A stretch of 64,000 nt of DNA. Source: Oceanomicrobium pacificus (lineage in GTDB: Bacteria > Pseudomonadota > Alphaproteobacteria > Rhodobacterales > Rhodobacteraceae). This document shows, piece by piece, positions 51,699-60,907 of the stretch (the stretch's first letter is position 1; every line of letters starts with the position of its first letter). Made by a program: the position numbers and the translations under genes. Location of the stretch: assembly GCF_009833495.1 (NCBI RefSeq), contig NZ_WUWG01000003.1:62001-126000 (forward strand). The letters are read 5' to 3'. A model generated the notes under the pieces. It made no database searches, was not told the origin of the DNA, and saw only the letters and a list, made by a program, of their open reading frames with translations.

Positions 51699-52621
51699 CA
51701 ATTCGCCTCCTTCGCGCGGCCAAGTATGGCGTGGATGCGCGGCGGTGGTCCCGCCAGCGCGCGCTCTGTCGCCAGGATGCAATTCCCGTCGCCGCACATG
51801 ATGGTCCAGCCCTGCGGGTCCATCGCCGCAATCTGGCCGGCCTGCGCGATATGCCGCCCCGGCGCGGGGTCGGGTGCGCTGTCCAGAATGGTCAGTCGCG
51901 ATCCGTCCGGCAGCGTCGTGAAAGCGCCGGGATAGGGCGGGCCGACCGCGCGGATGAAACGGTCGATGGTGGCCGCGGGCTGGTGCCAGTCGATGCGCCC
52001 GTCCTCGGCCGTTCGTTTGGCGCAGACGGTGGCTTGCGCGTCATCCTGCGGGATGCGCGGTGCGTCCCCTGCGGCAATCCGGTCAAGCAGCGGCGGGAGC
52101 ATATCTGCCAGAACCTCCAGTTGCCGGTCATAGAGATCGCGCACCCGGATTCGGTCCGGATCGATGCGGAAGGTTGCCTGTGCGGCTATGTCGCCCGTAT
52201 CCGCACCATCGGCCAGCCAGAAGAGCGAGGCGCCGGTCTCTTCGGTGCCGGTCAGGATGGTCCAGGGCAACACGGCGCGCCCCCGCAGTTTCGGCAGGAC
52301 CGACGGGTGATAGCCGATGCTGCCGAGCCGCGCCGCATCGCGGAAATCGGGTCCGCAGAGCTGGGACCAGCCGATCACGAGCGTCAGGTCCGGCGCGGCA
52401 GCGCGCAGGGCCGCGAGCGTATCGGGGCTGTTGGAGGCGGCGGCTTCGAATAGGGGCACGCCATGCGCGGCAGCCAGCGGGCGCAAGTCGACGAAATCCG
52501 AATGGCGATGCGCGAGCGACAGGGGCAGGGTGATCAGAAGGGCGGGCGCATGGCCGGCATCGACCATCGCGTGGAAGGCCGTTTCCGTGCTGTGGACCGC
52601 GCCTACAAGCACCACCCTCAT
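51698..52621 (-). CDS. Formyltransferase family protein, probable sugar N-formyltransferase
   Basis: A 307-residue enzyme with an N-terminal formyltransferase fold and a C-terminal OB-like part. It uses N10-formyltetrahydrofolate. Catalytic H105 is in GSIGYHPSVLPKLRGRAVLPW, with the acidic residue in ADGADTGDI (D144). The asparagine normally two residues before the histidine is replaced by glycine (G103), as in a side branch of the family. It overlaps the phosphoglycosyl transferase gene by 4 bases upstream and the deacetylase by 3 downstream. In this operon formylation of an amino sugar nucleotide is far more likely than of Met-tRNA. Confidence 0.85.
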   Translation of the reverse strand: MRVVLVGAVHSTETAFHAMVDAGHAPALLITLPLSLAHRHSDFVDLRPLAAAHGVPLFEAAASNSPDTLAALRAAAPDLTLVIGWSQLCGPDFRDAARLGSIGYHPSVLPKLRGRAVLPWTILTGTEETGASLFWLADGADTGDIAAQATFRIDPDRIRVRDLYDRQLEVLADMLPPLLDRIAAGDAPRIPQDDAQATVCAKRTAEDGRIDWHQPAATIDRFIRAVGPPYPGAFTTLPDGSRLTILDSAPDPAPGRHIAQAGQIAAMDPQGWTIMCGDGNCILATERALAGPPPRIHAILGRAKEAN

Positions 52622-53259
52622 GTGGCGCAGACCCGTTTTGCGCCGCCTTGACCAGCGGTGGATTGGCGGGCCAATTCGGCGCGGGCGACGGTTGCGGCCG
52701 CAATCCGGTCCTCCCGCCGGCGTTCGCCGAAGATGAGCACCGCCACCGTTTCCAGTATGATCCGCAGATCGAGCAGGAAGGACCGGTTGGCGACATACCA
52801 GAGGTCAAGTTGGAGCTTTTCGCTATTGCTGAGGAACGTGTTGCCGCTGACTTGTGCCCAGCCGGTCATGCCGGGACGCACCGCGCATCGATAGACCCCG
52901 TCGGCGCCGAATTCCGCGATCGTCTCGGGCAGGAGCGGGCGCGGACCGACCAGCGCCATATGGCCGAAGAGGATGGCGAAGATCTGGGGCAGCTCGTCGA
53001 GCCGGGAACGACGCAGGAGGTTCGATGCCGCGGTCACGCGGTCCGCATCCGGCAACAAAGCCCCGTCCACGTCGCGTGCGTCCGACATGGTGCGGAATTT
53101 CCGGATCTTGAACGGGCGCGCCGCGCGGCCGGCGCGGGTCTGGGCGAAGAGCAAGGGGCGTCCGAGCGACACGAACACATAGGCCGCTGTCACCAGCATC
53201 GGTATGGCAAGGACGATCACCCCCACCAGAACGATCAGCAATTCGACGAATCGCGGCAC
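52618..53259 (-). CDS. PglC/WbaP-type initiating phosphoglycosyl transferase
   Basis: A 213-residue monotopic membrane enzyme of the bacterial sugar transferase family. One N-terminal hydrophobic segment (residues about 6-30) is followed by FAQTRAGRAARPFKIRKFRTM, the catalytic RLDELPQ (Asp-Glu pair), HMALVGPRPLLPE, and RPGMTGWAQVSG. It transfers a sugar phosphate to undecaprenyl phosphate, the committed step of repeat-unit assembly. The short form without the extra N-terminal helices resembles PglC, which uses N,N-diacetylbacillosamine phosphate; here a formylated analogue could be the donor. It is the first gene of the minus-strand operon and divergent from a glycosyltransferase gene. Confidence 0.9.
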   Translation of the reverse strand: MPRFVELLIVLVGVIVLAIPMLVTAAYVFVSLGRPLLFAQTRAGRAARPFKIRKFRTMSDARDVDGALLPDADRVTAASNLLRRSRLDELPQIFAILFGHMALVGPRPLLPETIAEFGADGVYRCAVRPGMTGWAQVSGNTFLSNSEKLQLDLWYVANRSFLLDLRIILETVAVLIFGERRREDRIAAATVARAELARQSTAGQGGAKRVCAT

Positions 53260-53476
53260 GAAGCCTCCCCTTGGCGAACCAACACGAAAACGGAATACTC
53301 ACACACGTTCAGGGCAGGTTAAGTAGCGCATCGGACGCCCCACGGGTCAAGTAGCAAGCCGGGTTTGATGAAAAAATGAACATTTGCACATGGCAGGGCG
53401 GGTTTCCTTTTGACCGGACACGGCGAGCGGTTAGCCTCGGGCCTGTGTGTAACGAGTGTCGGGATTGTGCCCCGCA

Positions 53477-54616
53477 ATGAAACTGCTTCACGTCATCACA
53501 GGGACGAATGTGGGCGGCGCCGAGATTATGCTCGCGCGGTACCTGTCCGCCTTGGGCGATGGCCGCGCGGCGCATCGCGTGATCGGACTGCTGCCCGACG
53601 GGCCGGTCGCTGGCCAGATCAGGGGCGCGGGCGTGGAGCTTTCCTCTGTCGGCATGGGGCAGGGGCGGCCCAATCCGGCCGCACTCCTGCGGCTGCGCCG
53701 GATGATCGACGATGCCGCGCCTGATGTGATCCACGGCTGGATGTATCACGGCAATCTGGCCGCGCGGCTGGCGACGATGGGACGGCGCAAGCGGCCGGCG
53801 CTGGTTTGGGGCATGCATCACTCCCTGCAGGATCTGGCGAACGAGAAAGCCAGCACGCGCGCAGTGGTGCGGCTGTCGGCGCGGCTCTCGGGGCAGGTCG
53901 ATGCCATCACATATTGTTCTGCCGTTTCCCAGGCGCAGCATGAAGCGGTCGGATTTCTGCCCGACCGCGCGCATCTGGTGCCCAATGCGATCGACACAAA
54001 CGCGTTTCGCCCCGATCCGGAGGCCAAGGCGCGGCTTGCGGGAATAGGCGGATTTCCCGCGGAACGTGTCGTCATCGGCAATGTGGCGCGGGCGCACCCG
54101 ATGAAGGACCATGGGCGGATGATGGAGGCTGTGGCCGATCTTGCCGCGATCGGGCACGACGTTCAAGCCGTCATCGTCGGCGCGGGGCACAAAGACGGCG
54201 CGGCGCGGGAGGTGGCGCGCAGGCGCGGTGCCGAGGACCGGTTAACGTGTCTGGAGGCGCGCGACGACATTGCGCGGCTGGTTCCGGGCTTCGACATCTA
54301 CCTGTCCGCGTCAGGCTGGGGGGAGGCATTCCCGCTGTCGGTGGGCGAGGCCATGGCCGCCGGCGTGCCCGTCGTCTCGACCGATGTGGGCGATTGCCGA
54401 TTGCTCGTCGGACCAGGCGGGCAGATCGTCCCCTCCGGCAATACCGTGGTGCAGGTTGCGGCCCTTGTGGATATGATCGCTGCCGGGGATGACCGGCGCC
54501 GCGCGATCGGTGCTGCGGGGCGGGCACATGTTGCCCAGAATTTCGGACTGTCGCGCTACCTCGATAGTCACCAGAACATCTACAAGGATGCGCTATCGCG
54601 ACGGAGTTCATCCTAA
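53477..54616 (+). CDS. Family 4 (GT-B) glycosyltransferase
   Basis: A 379-residue GT-B enzyme. It has LLHVITGTNVGGAEIMLARYL near the N-terminus, a central HHSLQDLANEKASTRAVVRL acceptor-domain helix, IGNVARAHPMKDHGRMMEAV in the donor domain and SASGWGEAFPLSVGEAMAAGVP with the EX7E motif. ATG 53477 begins the first strand; an in-frame GTG at 53456 is possible. It is divergent from the phosphoglycosyl transferase and is probably involved in extending the same lipid-linked repeat unit. A TAAA/TTTA inverted repeat and seven T overlap its stop codon but form too short a stem to be called with confidence. Confidence 0.87.
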   Translation: MKLLHVITGTNVGGAEIMLARYLSALGDGRAAHRVIGLLPDGPVAGQIRGAGVELSSVGMGQGRPNPAALLRLRRMIDDAAPDVIHGWMYHGNLAARLATMGRRKRPALVWGMHHSLQDLANEKASTRAVVRLSARLSGQVDAITYCSAVSQAQHEAVGFLPDRAHLVPNAIDTNAFRPDPEAKARLAGIGGFPAERVVIGNVARAHPMKDHGRMMEAVADLAAIGHDVQAVIVGAGHKDGAAREVARRRGAEDRLTCLEARDDIARLVPGFDIYLSASGWGEAFPLSVGEAMAAGVPVVSTDVGDCRLLVGPGGQIVPSGNTVVQVAALVDMIAAGDDRRRAIGAAGRAHVAQNFGLSRYLDSHQNIYKDALSRRSSS

Positions 54617-54810
54617 ACGGGTTTATTTTTTTCGGATTTCGGGCTAATGGATTCAGGGAATATTACGGGAATTCTGAAGAATAGTGGCGACGTTTCAGGG
54701 TGGGGCCCAGAAACGGACCCCGATCCGGTGGCGTTTTTGGGGTGTGACCCGGATGACAGAGTTGCGGCGACCATGCCGGCCCGTGTGTTGTGGGATGGGG
54801 CGCTGAACAA

Positions 54811-56730
54811 GTGAACAGAAGCAATGGATCTTTCGACCTGGGGCCGGGCAGCCGGCCGACCTATGCTGCGCAGCCGGGCAGTTTCGAGGAGCGCCCGCAG
54901 GAGCGCGTCAGCTTCCACGATATCTGGGCAATCCTGCGCCGCAATCTGGGGATGATCCTGCTCATCCTCGCCGTGGGCATGACCGCCGGCGCGTTCGTGA
55001 CGCTCAATCTCGACAAGACCTACCGGGCGCAATCGACCATTGTCCTGAAAGTCAGCGACGCCCGCGTCACCCAGACCGACGCGGAGATCGAGGCCGTGGA
55101 GCTGACCCGCGCGTCGGTGGAAACGGAAATCGACGTTCTGCGCTCGCGCGAGTTTGCCGGCCGTGTGGCGAGCGTGCTCGACCTCTATACGGACCCCGCT
55201 TTCAATCCGCTCGCGCGCCCTGGGATGACCGAGGCCGATGTGACCGCCGCGGAGCGCGAGACCGTGATCTCCAAATTGCTGACGACCTATTCCGTCTACC
55301 GGTCCGGCGACAGTCTGGCGCTCGACATACTGGTGGAATATGGCGAGCCGGTCATGACCGCCCGGATCGCCAATACGGTGGCCAGCGAGTACATCTCCAA
55401 TTCGCTCGACCTGAAGATGTTCGACGTGGAGCAGTCGATCAACTTCCTGCGCAACCGGACGAAAACGCTGGCCGATGTGCTGGCGCTGAACGAGGCGCGC
55501 GTCGCAGGCTTCATCCGCGAAAACAATCTGGATGATACGGCAGCGGCGGACGGGCTGCGTGCGCAACTGGAGCGGGTGACGGCCCTTTACGATCTGGCTG
55601 TGGCCGGCCAGACGGCGGGGCAGGACCCCGAGGTCCTGCGCGCCCAGATCACGGAACTGGAACGCCAACTGCGCAGCCGGACGCAAGCCGAACTGGAACT
55701 GCTGAAACTAGAGCGGGCGCTGGAAACGGACCGCAACCGCTACCAGACAGCGGTGGAGAAGCTAAGCGAGATCGAAGCGCAGGCCGATATCCTGTCGGCA
55801 GGTGCGCGGCAGGTCTCGTTCGCGGAGGTGCCGCAGAAGCCGGCCGCGCCCAATGTACGCACGGCGCTGGCATTCATCTTTGTCGGCCTGCTCGGCCTGT
55901 CTTTCGTGGCGGTGCTCCTGCGCGAGGGCCTGGACCGGCGCATCTGGACGGAGGTGCATTCGGGCCGCGTCACCGGCGTGCCGAACCTTGCCTATGTGCC
56001 GCGCGTCGGGCGCGGCGGACGTCGCGGGCCGGTGCCGCACCAGTTCCTCGTCGACAATCCGCGCTCGGCTTTCAGTGAATCGCTTCGCTCGCTCTTCACA
56101 CTTTGCATGAACCTCGGCACGCGGGACCGCAGCCAGGTCATCATGATCACCTCCGGTCTGCCCAATGAGGGCAAGTCCACGATTGCGGTGTCGCTCGGCG
56201 TCTCGGCGGCGGCCGACCATCCCAAGGTGCTGCTGATCGACCTCGACGTGCACCGGTCGGGCGTGTCCAACCTCCTCAAGGTGGGCCTGTCGGACGTGTC
56301 TATCGGAGAGGTCATGCAGGACCCTGAACTGCTTGCGGAAAACATCAGCCCGGTCGAGGAACTGCCCGGTCTGTTTCTGCTGAACTTCCGCAAGGACTCG
56401 GAGATTTCGGGCCAGTTGATGACCGGCCAGAAGGCCGCGCGGTCGATCCGCTGGATGCGGGAAAATTTCGATGTGATCATTTTCGATACGCCGCCGGTCC
56501 TGATCGTCGATGATGCGAGCCGGCTGGCGCCCATCACCGACGAGGCGCTCTTGATCGCACGCTGGGGCGTGACGACGGAGGAGGTTCTGCGCGACACGGC
56601 GGAGCGGCTCAAGCGCAACGGTGTGCAACTGACCGGCACGGTCATCAACGATGTCGATATCCGGCGTCAGAAACGCTACGGCTACGGGGGCTATGCCAGC
56701 TACTATGCCTATGGCGGCGACTATTACTGA
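54811..56730 (+). CDS. Wzc-type polysaccharide co-polymerase and tyrosine autokinase
   Basis: A 639-residue inner-membrane BY-kinase. A Wzz domain with hydrophobic helices near residues 50-70 and 350-372 flanks a coiled periplasmic region (ELERQLRSRTQAELELLKLE). The cytoplasmic kinase has Walker A SGLPNEGKSTIAVSL (K455), a Walker A' at VLLIDLDVHRSG and VIIFDTPPVLIVDD. The last 18 residues contain eight tyrosines, the cluster for trans-autophosphorylation that controls chain length. GTG 54811 was preferred; GTG 54790 is an alternative and neither has a clear Shine-Dalgarno. It leads a plus-strand operon with the lyase, Wzx and Wzy genes. Confidence 0.92.
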   Translation: MNRSNGSFDLGPGSRPTYAAQPGSFEERPQERVSFHDIWAILRRNLGMILLILAVGMTAGAFVTLNLDKTYRAQSTIVLKVSDARVTQTDAEIEAVELTRASVETEIDVLRSREFAGRVASVLDLYTDPAFNPLARPGMTEADVTAAERETVISKLLTTYSVYRSGDSLALDILVEYGEPVMTARIANTVASEYISNSLDLKMFDVEQSINFLRNRTKTLADVLALNEARVAGFIRENNLDDTAAADGLRAQLERVTALYDLAVAGQTAGQDPEVLRAQITELERQLRSRTQAELELLKLERALETDRNRYQTAVEKLSEIEAQADILSAGARQVSFAEVPQKPAAPNVRTALAFIFVGLLGLSFVAVLLREGLDRRIWTEVHSGRVTGVPNLAYVPRVGRGGRRGPVPHQFLVDNPRSAFSESLRSLFTLCMNLGTRDRSQVIMITSGLPNEGKSTIAVSLGVSAAADHPKVLLIDLDVHRSGVSNLLKVGLSDVSIGEVMQDPELLAENISPVEELPGLFLLNFRKDSEISGQLMTGQKAARSIRWMRENFDVIIFDTPPVLIVDDASRLAPITDEALLIARWGVTTEEVLRDTAERLKRNGVQLTGTVINDVDIRRQKRYGYGGYASYYAYGGDYY

Positions 56731-58147
56731 CCGGTTTGGCCCTGTCCGTCGGGCATGCGCCCGCGCCGCACTGGCCGCGTGGCTTGGCCCTATGGCAATC
56801 GCCGCTTCCGCGGTTGGTGCCGCCGACCTGCCGGCCTTCCCGGGCGCACAGGGCTATGGTGCTGTTGCCACGGGCTGGCGCGGCGGGCAGGTGATGCGCG
56901 TCACGACCCTCGATGATGCGGGCCCGGGCAGTCTGCGGGCCTGCGCCGAGGGCGCGGACACGCCGCGCGTCTGTATCTTCGATATCTCCGGCACCATTTC
57001 CGTCGACCGGCCGATCTTCGTTTCCAGCAACCGCTATATTGCGGGCCAGACGGCTCCGGGCCAGGGCATCCAGATCCGGCTTGGCGCATCGCGAAACACG
57101 CCGCTTGTGATCAAGAACGTCCATGATGTGGTGGTGCGGTTCCTCAAACTGCGGCCCGGGCCGAGCCAGATCGCCGGTCCGAGCGTGGACGGCGTCACGG
57201 TCGAGAATGGCGAGCGGATCATGCTCGACCATCTGTCGGTCATGTTCGCCACCGACGAGAATGTGAATGTCCATGTCTCCAACAGCGTCGCGGGCGATAT
57301 CACCCTGTCGAACAGTATCGTTGCCTGGGGGCTCGATCGGTCCAACCATCCCAAGGGACGGCATTCCAAGGGGGCGCTGATCTGCTCGGACGAAGGGCCG
57401 AAGAATGACTGCGGCCGGATCAGCCTGATCGGCAACCTGTTTGCCCATAACCGCGACCGCAACCCGGACCTGAAAGCCACCGATCACGGACCGGTCGAGG
57501 TGATCAACAATATCTTCTACGACGCGATCAGCCAGTTCGGCGAGTTCTACGACCTGCTTGGCGATACGGATATCTCCTATGTCGGCAATCTCGCGCTTGC
57601 CGGGCCGTCGACGAACCGGCGCGCGCCGGAGGCCGTGCAACTGTTCGACTGGGAGGATGGCCATACCATCGCGCTCTATGCTGCCGGGAACCGGGCCGAA
57701 CGCCGCCGCCCGTGCCGGCGGCCGCGCGAGTTGGATGTGCTCGATGCCGAAGCGAAACGTCTGTCTGTTGATGCGCCGGCCGTGCCGCTGACCGTCGAGC
57801 CGCTGGATGTGGACGCGGCCGAGGCACGGGTCATGGAAACCGCGGGTGCACGCTTGCCGGATGGCCGGTTTCACGATGCGCTCGACCGCGCCGTGCTCGA
57901 CAATCTACGCGACTGTTCCGGATCGGTGATCGACCGGGTTGAGGAAGCGGGCGGCTGGCCTAACCTGCCGGAGGAACGTGGCGCACCTGATGCCGACGGC
58001 GACGGGTTGCCGGACCCGTGGGAAGAGGCGCAGGACGCGCTCGACGCCCGCGTGCGGGACAATATCTGGGCGCCGGCCCATCCCGCGGGCTGGTCCCATC
58101 TGGAGCTTTGGCTGGCGCATCTTGCCGGCGACGAGATTGCCCCGTGA
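56711..58147 (+). CDS. Exported beta-helix polysaccharide (pectate-type) lyase
   Basis: About 478 residues. The N-terminus has a hydrophobic leader (ACARAALAAWLGPMAIAASA) cleaved near VGA-ADLP. The body starts FPGAQGYGAVATGWRGGQV and continues with right-handed parallel beta-helix strands including IMLDHLSVMFATDENVNV, LSNSIVAWGLDRS and LFAHNRDRNPDLK, the pattern of pectate-lyase-like proteins. Near residue 430 DADGDGLPDPWEE is a calcium-binding DxDxDG loop. The gene overlaps the tail of the kinase gene by about 20 bases, and its stop overlaps the GTG of Wzx. Starts 56693, 56705 and 56711 are possible. It probably trims or releases the exopolysaccharide made by this locus. Confidence 0.82.
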   Translation: MAATITDRFGPVRRACARAALAAWLGPMAIAASAVGAADLPAFPGAQGYGAVATGWRGGQVMRVTTLDDAGPGSLRACAEGADTPRVCIFDISGTISVDRPIFVSSNRYIAGQTAPGQGIQIRLGASRNTPLVIKNVHDVVVRFLKLRPGPSQIAGPSVDGVTVENGERIMLDHLSVMFATDENVNVHVSNSVAGDITLSNSIVAWGLDRSNHPKGRHSKGALICSDEGPKNDCGRISLIGNLFAHNRDRNPDLKATDHGPVEVINNIFYDAISQFGEFYDLLGDTDISYVGNLALAGPSTNRRAPEAVQLFDWEDGHTIALYAAGNRAERRRPCRRPRELDVLDAEAKRLSVDAPAVPLTVEPLDVDAAEARVMETAGARLPDGRFHDALDRAVLDNLRDCSGSVIDRVEEAGGWPNLPEERGAPDADGDGLPDPWEEAQDALDARVRDNIWAPAHPAGWSHLELWLAHLAGDEIAP

Positions 58148-59505
58148 CGGTGTTGCGCGGCCTGAGAGACCGGATCAGGGCGGAGGACACGTTCAAGCGG
58201 CTTGCGCGCAATTTCTCCTGGCTTTTCTCCGCCCATATGGCGATTGCCCTCTTGGGGCTCGTCTCGCTCGCGGTCACGGCGCGCGCGCTCGGGCCAGCCG
58301 CGCTCGGCATTCTTGCCATTGTCGAGAGCTATGTGCGGATCATCGATCGCTTGTTCCGGCTTGAACCGCTGCAGGCCGTCATCAAATACGGCGTCGACCC
58401 GCTGGAAGCTTCGGACCGCGACAGATTCCTGCGGCTCGTCAAACTCTCGTTCCTTGTGGACCTCTGCGGCGGTGTGCTTGCCGGTACGATTGCGATCGGG
58501 TTTGCCGGTCTCGCGGCGCCCCATATCGGGCTGGAGGAGGCTGGCAGCGCCTATCTCGTCCTTGTTGCCGCAGCGCTTTTCCTGTCATTCCAGCCGACCG
58601 GCCTGTCGGTGTTGCGGCTCTTCGATCGGTTCGATCTGCTTGCAAAGATCGACACTGGCGTCGCCGCCCTGCGCCTGGTGCTCTGTGTCCTTGCCTGGGC
58701 GGCGGGCTGGGGCATCTGGGCGTTTCTGACGATCCTTTTTGTCCAGAGTGTCGCCACCAACCTCGTGACATTCTCCTATTCGCTGCGCGAACTGTCGCGG
58801 CGCGGCTTCGACCCGTTCTGGATCAAGCCCATGAAAGGCGTGATCGAGGAGAATAGCGGTTTCGTCCGGTTCCTTTGGAACTCCAACATCAACGTCATTC
58901 TGCGCCAGTCGACACAGAGGTTCGACACGATCCTGCTGGCGCTTGTCGTCGATCCGGTGATCGTCGGCTATTTCCATATTGCCAAGCGCAGTTCCAACGC
59001 TGCCCTCCGGTTCGGGCGGCCGCTGCGGCAGGCGATCTACCCGGACATTGCGCGGCTCTGGTCTGCGGGGCAGTTCGACAGGTTCCGGACGGTGGTCTTC
59101 ATTACCAGCGGCGGGGTTCTGGCCGTCATGTTCGTCGTGTTCCTGCCGGTCATGTTCTATGCCGGGCCGCTGGTGGCGCTTGTCTTCGGGCAGGGATATG
59201 CGGATGCGGCCGGGATTGTGACGATCCAGGCTCTTGCGGTCGTGCTTTACCTTGGCGGGATCATCCTGAACCCCACACTCCTTGCCATGGGATGCGACAG
59301 GCAGCTGGTTCGTGTTACCTTCGTGGCCACGATCATGTTCTTCGCCGGTTTCCTGCCAATGGCAAAGCTTTTCGGCGGGGAAGGCGCGGCCATGGCGCAT
59401 CTGATGTTCAACGTGGTCTGGCTGGTTGGATGCCTGATCGTGTTTCGACGCTATGGGACGGGCGGACCGAGCGCGGGGACGGGAGTGAAACAGAGAAGTG
59501 ACTGA
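58144..59505 (+). CDS. Wzx-type polysaccharide flippase
   Basis: A 453-residue polytopic membrane protein with about twelve hydrophobic helices, of the oligosaccharidyl-lipid flippase (MOP) superfamily. N-terminal features are KRLARNFSWLFSAHMAIALL and the pattern ARALGPAALGILAIVESYV, which is typical of O-antigen and exopolysaccharide translocases. It moves the undecaprenyl-linked repeat unit across the inner membrane. The start is GTG 58144, overlapping the lyase stop as GTGA. The 3' end overlaps the Wzy gene by 8 bases. Confidence 0.88.
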   Translation: MTVLRGLRDRIRAEDTFKRLARNFSWLFSAHMAIALLGLVSLAVTARALGPAALGILAIVESYVRIIDRLFRLEPLQAVIKYGVDPLEASDRDRFLRLVKLSFLVDLCGGVLAGTIAIGFAGLAAPHIGLEEAGSAYLVLVAAALFLSFQPTGLSVLRLFDRFDLLAKIDTGVAALRLVLCVLAWAAGWGIWAFLTILFVQSVATNLVTFSYSLRELSRRGFDPFWIKPMKGVIEENSGFVRFLWNSNINVILRQSTQRFDTILLALVVDPVIVGYFHIAKRSSNAALRFGRPLRQAIYPDIARLWSAGQFDRFRTVVFITSGGVLAVMFVVFLPVMFYAGPLVALVFGQGYADAAGIVTIQALAVVLYLGGIILNPTLLAMGCDRQLVRVTFVATIMFFAGFLPMAKLFGGEGAAMAHLMFNVVWLVGCLIVFRRYGTGGPSAGTGVKQRSD

Positions 59506-60745
59506 CAGCGCAATCCCGACGCTCCAGGGGCGGCATCACGTTCTGGACCGGTTCGAACTCGCGCTGGTCGGACTGGTCGTTTTCCTGTCGCCGATGAACT
59601 ACCTGCGGGTCGACAGTTTCTACCTGACATTCGGGGATGTGGCGGGGTTCATGGCCTTCTTCCTGATCCTTGCAACCGGGCGCCTGCCATTGCGCCCGTT
59701 GGGCCCCGCAACGCCGGTCTGGCTGGCATCCTTTCTGCTGATGATCTCGGGGTTGCTGATCGGGAGTTTCGTCAATGGCGATCCTGTGGCCGGCACGACC
59801 ATCGCGCTGCAATACAGCTACTCGCTGATACTGCTGCCGGTGCTCATCTGCGCACGGCCCTATGCGCAGATCGTGTTGTTGGCCAAGATTTTCGTCCTTT
59901 CCATAACGGTGATCATGATCTTCGGCATCTTCTGGCTGGAGTTCGGGGATCTGACAAACTGGCGCCTCGTCTCGCCATCAGGACGGCTCAGGTCATTGAT
60001 CGAAAGGGAAAATGGCGCGGCCACCATGTGTGGGCTTGCCGTGACATTCCTCGTTTGGCTCACGTTGACAGGCAGGTGGTCACGCCTGACCGGTGCGGTG
60101 CTGGCCGTTCCCATCGTCTATGGATTGTTGCTGACAGGTTCGAATACGGGTCTTGCCGTGGCCACGGTCGGAGTCGGTAGCGTCATCTTCTTCAGCGGTT
60201 CATTCGTCCTTTTCTCGATCGGGCTTGTTTTGGTCAGCCTGATTGCCGCAACGACATATTTCTGGGGCGATCTGTTCCTGCCGGACGTGTTCCAGAGGCG
60301 TGTCTTTGCGGCCATCCAGCAAGGCGATCTGAACCAGGCAGGCACATTTTCCGACCGCTGGTTTCTGATCAGAGAGGCCATGGACATCGCCAATTCGCAT
60401 GTCCTGATCGGACTTGGCGCTGACCAGCACCGCCTGATTTCCGCGCATGGCGCACCTGTCCACAACACCTATTTGCTTATGCTGACGGAGGGCGGTCTCC
60501 TGTCGCTTGTCGGTCTGGTCGGACTGCTGGCCTCCGGGCTGTACCTCGGGTGGCTGTCGCTCCGGCAGGGCGGGTACATGCGGGGCGTGATGACGCTGAC
60601 GATCATCCTGCTCTACATGCTGCTGCTGAACGCGTTCGCGCATTTCTACGCCCGATTCTGGATCATTCCGCTCGCGCTGGCGCTCGGGATCAGCGCCTCG
60701 GTCTTCTTTGACCGGTCCCCGCATCTGGAGCGCCGGATGCGCTGA
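59498..60745 (+). CDS. Wzy-type polymerase / O-antigen ligase-like membrane protein
   Basis: A 415-residue integral membrane protein with about eleven hydrophobic helices. A large loop lies between about residues 255 and 320 and holds DRWFLIREAMDIANSHVLIGLGADQH, followed by HNTYLLMLTEGGLLSLVGLVG, the HN-x-Y/L-x6-G pattern of the Wzy_C/O-antigen ligase family. It links repeat units in the periplasm. The start is GTG 59498, within the 3' end of the Wzx gene, with AGAAG just upstream. The next gene begins 162 bases later, so Wza may have its own promoter. Confidence 0.88.
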   Translation: MTDSAIPTLQGRHHVLDRFELALVGLVVFLSPMNYLRVDSFYLTFGDVAGFMAFFLILATGRLPLRPLGPATPVWLASFLLMISGLLIGSFVNGDPVAGTTIALQYSYSLILLPVLICARPYAQIVLLAKIFVLSITVIMIFGIFWLEFGDLTNWRLVSPSGRLRSLIERENGAATMCGLAVTFLVWLTLTGRWSRLTGAVLAVPIVYGLLLTGSNTGLAVATVGVGSVIFFSGSFVLFSIGLVLVSLIAATTYFWGDLFLPDVFQRRVFAAIQQGDLNQAGTFSDRWFLIREAMDIANSHVLIGLGADQHRLISAHGAPVHNTYLLMLTEGGLLSLVGLVGLLASGLYLGWLSLRQGGYMRGVMTLTIILLYMLLLNAFAHFYARFWIIPLALALGISASVFFDRSPHLERRMR

Positions 60746-60907
60746 ATCCACCCGCCGTGACAATCTTAACTTTGTGGACGCGCAGGGCTTTGCTAAGGTT
60801 TGCGGAGTTTCCTGCGGTCCGATCATCGCCATCCGGCACTTTTGCCGATGCGAACGGGCCGAATTGCGCCTGCCCAGTGTAACCGAGTTTGCCGAGTGTT
60901 GAGTGTC

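Noticed and set aside
54614-54632. Intrinsic terminator at the end of the glycosyltransferase gene (TAAAC/GTTTA with seven T)
   Set aside because: The stem is only 4-5 AT-rich pairs with an almost absent loop, too weak to call despite the T-run.
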